DNA of 64,000 nucleotides from the NCBI GenBank assembly GCA_021904315.1, contig CM038911.1, positions 2,420,501 through 2,484,500 of the forward strand. Reading direction: 5' to 3'. Of the stretch, positions 62,400-64,000 are shown piece by piece (within the stretch, counting starts at the first letter, position 1; each line of letters opens with the position of its first letter). Origin of the DNA: Sphagnum magellanicum. Taxonomy: Eukaryota; Streptophyta; Sphagnopsida; Sphagnales; Sphagnaceae. A program made the position numbers and the translations under genes. The notes under the pieces are model-generated. The model was not told where the DNA came from and did not search any database. It was given only the letters and a program-made list of their open reading frames with translations.

Positions 62400-64000
62400 C
62401 AGGGACCCGTAGTCGGTCCTTATTTACATATAGTTGTAGTTGTAACTATTTATCTTCTAGCCCATAGATACATAGTCGACTATAGTTGACTACATAGTCG
62501 ACTACTCTAGCCTTGAATTAGTCAACTATAGACTGTTGTCGTTTACTCATTGCGAGCCCTCTTCTGAGCGATGGCAGACCCATTCCCATTGTGTTGTTGT
62601 TGGATGTCACAAGCTGCTGATTTCAACATCGCTACTATCTCCATGCCTTCGTCTGTTTCGTCATCTTCGACATCACCATCAAGATCAAAGTATTTGATGA
62701 TGTTTGTAGTCGCCTCAGTTGCATCCGTTGCTGACTTCAATGACGCAATCAAGTTGTCAACCGTGAATAGGTCTTTGTTTTCCATGTCTTTGATAAATGC
62801 CTTGTTGAATGCCAAGATCAACAACATCTCAAACTTGGCGTTGCCCAGGTTCTGTCGAAGCGCATTGTCAATGTGCTTATAGACCGAAAACACGCGTTCT
62901 TGCAAGTCGTTGGAATCAGGTGTGCCAAGGTGTCGCGCTGCGATGCGTTCTGCGAGGTGGTGATGCACACCGTTCTTGCGCCACCACTATGACACATTGA
63001 CGACCTCGTTGACGTAGATCCAGTTGCCTGAGCGGACCTTGCTCTTGTCGATCTCGTCCAACTTTTGTTCGTTCAAAAGCCATGCCAACCAGTCCACCTT
63101 TAGCAAGATCCACTCCTTGAAGGCTTCGTTCGCCAAATCACTTGGAGTCGTTGTGTTGAGAGCAACACTTGCTGTACTTTCAATGTCCTAGCTAGGTGAA
63201 CCAACATTGACCATGCTGAACACATCGTCATCGTCGCAAACTTGTACATCAATGTCATCATCGTCGAGCGGCACATTACACATCGCGTCGGGTTCGGGTG
63301 GTCGGAATGAGCGCGTGGCTTCGTCAACAAGAACAGACTTGAAGAGCTCCTTGGCATTGTCAACATTGTCCTTGTACCCGACTACACATAGCCATGGCAG
63401 GGCCAGTGTTAGCATGACCGGGTCGCATATCATGGCCACCAGTTGCTGATCGCTAGGGAATGGGAGATATGAGTCCAACTCTTTCTGGATGCGATCTCGC
63501 AGCTTGTTGCTGATCACACCCAATTGTTCAGCTCTGACCTTGACCTTGGGCAAGTGGTCCCATCGTGTTTTGCCATCCCATCGGCCATCGCCACCGTAGC
63601 CGTCCTCCTCGTCTGACTGCTCACCAAAACGGGATGATGGCATGATGTTGACGACTGAGTAAGTCATTTGCCTAGCGGCAATCTTGGTCTTAACAATATT
63701 GGGCCAACTAGCGCTAGCAACCAGTCGCAAGTCGATCTGTGTTGTGAATGATAGGGCACAAACTAATCGTATGATGGCCTCAACCTTAGCCACGGATTGC
63801 TAACATTCGTCTGATAGCTCGTAGGCGTTGCACACCAACGATTTTCGTGAGCAAAGTATTGGTGCAGTGTCCACTTGCACCATAATGCCTGTTGGTACAT
63901 GCGCGTGTAGCCTGAAATGCGCGTGTCATTGTTGATGCCAACTTTAATCACATTGTAGCCGATCTGTTCGTTGCGTTTCTCGTAGTTGATTTTGCGCGAC
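62400..64000 (-). mobile_element. hAT-type DNA transposon, 3' part, cut by the window edge
   Basis: The end at 62400 reads CAGGGACCCGTAGTCGGTCC, a typical hAT terminus. The 8 bases outside it, CCTCCAAC at 62392-62399, would be one half of the target duplication. Sub-terminal words AGTCGACTA, AGTTGACTA and AGTCAACTA cluster at 62470-62530, as in hAT transposase-binding regions. The transposase reads leftward from the edge. The element is richer in G+C than the decayed copies A-C. Confidence 0.7.
62543..64000 (-). pseudogene. hAT transposase, copy D (partial, few breaks)
   Basis: From the edge: KINYEKRNEQIGYN, then in a second frame VEAIIRLVCALSF (63790), KLRDRIQKELDSYLPFPSDQ, LVAMICDPVMLTLALPWL, an acidic run, then KEWILLKVDWLAWLLNEQ. 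The C-terminal dimerisation domain is WWRKNGVHHHLAERIAARHL, ERVFSVYKHID and LRQNLGNAKFEMLLILAFNK, and the stop is at 62543. WW...NG, ERVFS and EMLLxLAFN are the hAT signature. Two or three frame changes and at least one in-frame stop (in VVNVS*WWRKN) are visible, so it is probably inactive. The N-terminus lies beyond the window. Confidence 0.7.

Overview
The window is nuclear DNA of a land plant with a large, repeat-rich, AT-rich genome. The evidence is plant-type host genes with many introns, interstitial TTTAGGG telomere-type repeats, hAT, pogo and Harbinger-like transposons, tRNA-derived SINEs, and an insert of plant-type mitochondrial DNA (cox1 plus a group II intron reverse transcriptase). 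The sequence alone does not fix the species. A gymnosperm, fern or similar plant with sparse genes is plausible.

Only two host genes can be rebuilt exon by exon. Both are on the minus strand and both belong to the ubiquitin system. One is an E2 ubiquitin-conjugating enzyme of the UBC4/5/6 class (16142-20194, six coding exons, 183 residues). The other is an RNF170-like membrane RING E3 ligase (30670-33131, six coding exons, 269 residues, one GC-AG intron). An E3 uses an E2, so the pair is suggestive, but nothing in the sequence shows that they act together.

Layout. 1-15 kb: AT-rich intergenic DNA with one SINE, a 338-bp inverted-repeat element and many minisatellites, including a duplicated block at 9.1-10.7 kb and an exon-like tandem array at 12.9-13.8 kb. 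15-21 kb: the E2 gene and its GC-rich 5' region. 21-29 kb: intergenic DNA holding a mitochondrial insert (about 24.2-27.0 kb) and a CACTA-type terminus, with the same CACTAAT-rich minisatellite on both sides. 29-34 kb: the E3 gene, its GC-rich 5' region and a tandem repeat of about 150 bp. 34-43 kb: intergenic DNA with an unknown gene fragment split by a 1.9-kb pogo/Tigger transposon. 43-55 kb: three decayed copies of one hAT family, a satellite-like AT-rich tract, a second (inverted, unsplit) copy of the unknown gene fragment, and a 98%-like direct repeat pair. 55-62 kb: a Harbinger-like element, foldbacks and direct repeats. 62.4-64 kb: the 3' part of a younger hAT element that runs off the right edge.

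No intact tRNA, rRNA, CRISPR array or intact retroelement was recognised. The best leads are the pogo insertion with its natural empty site, the mitochondrial insert whose cox1 homology stops at a known intron site, a perfect 28-bp-arm hairpin inside an E2 intron, and the exon-like tandem array.
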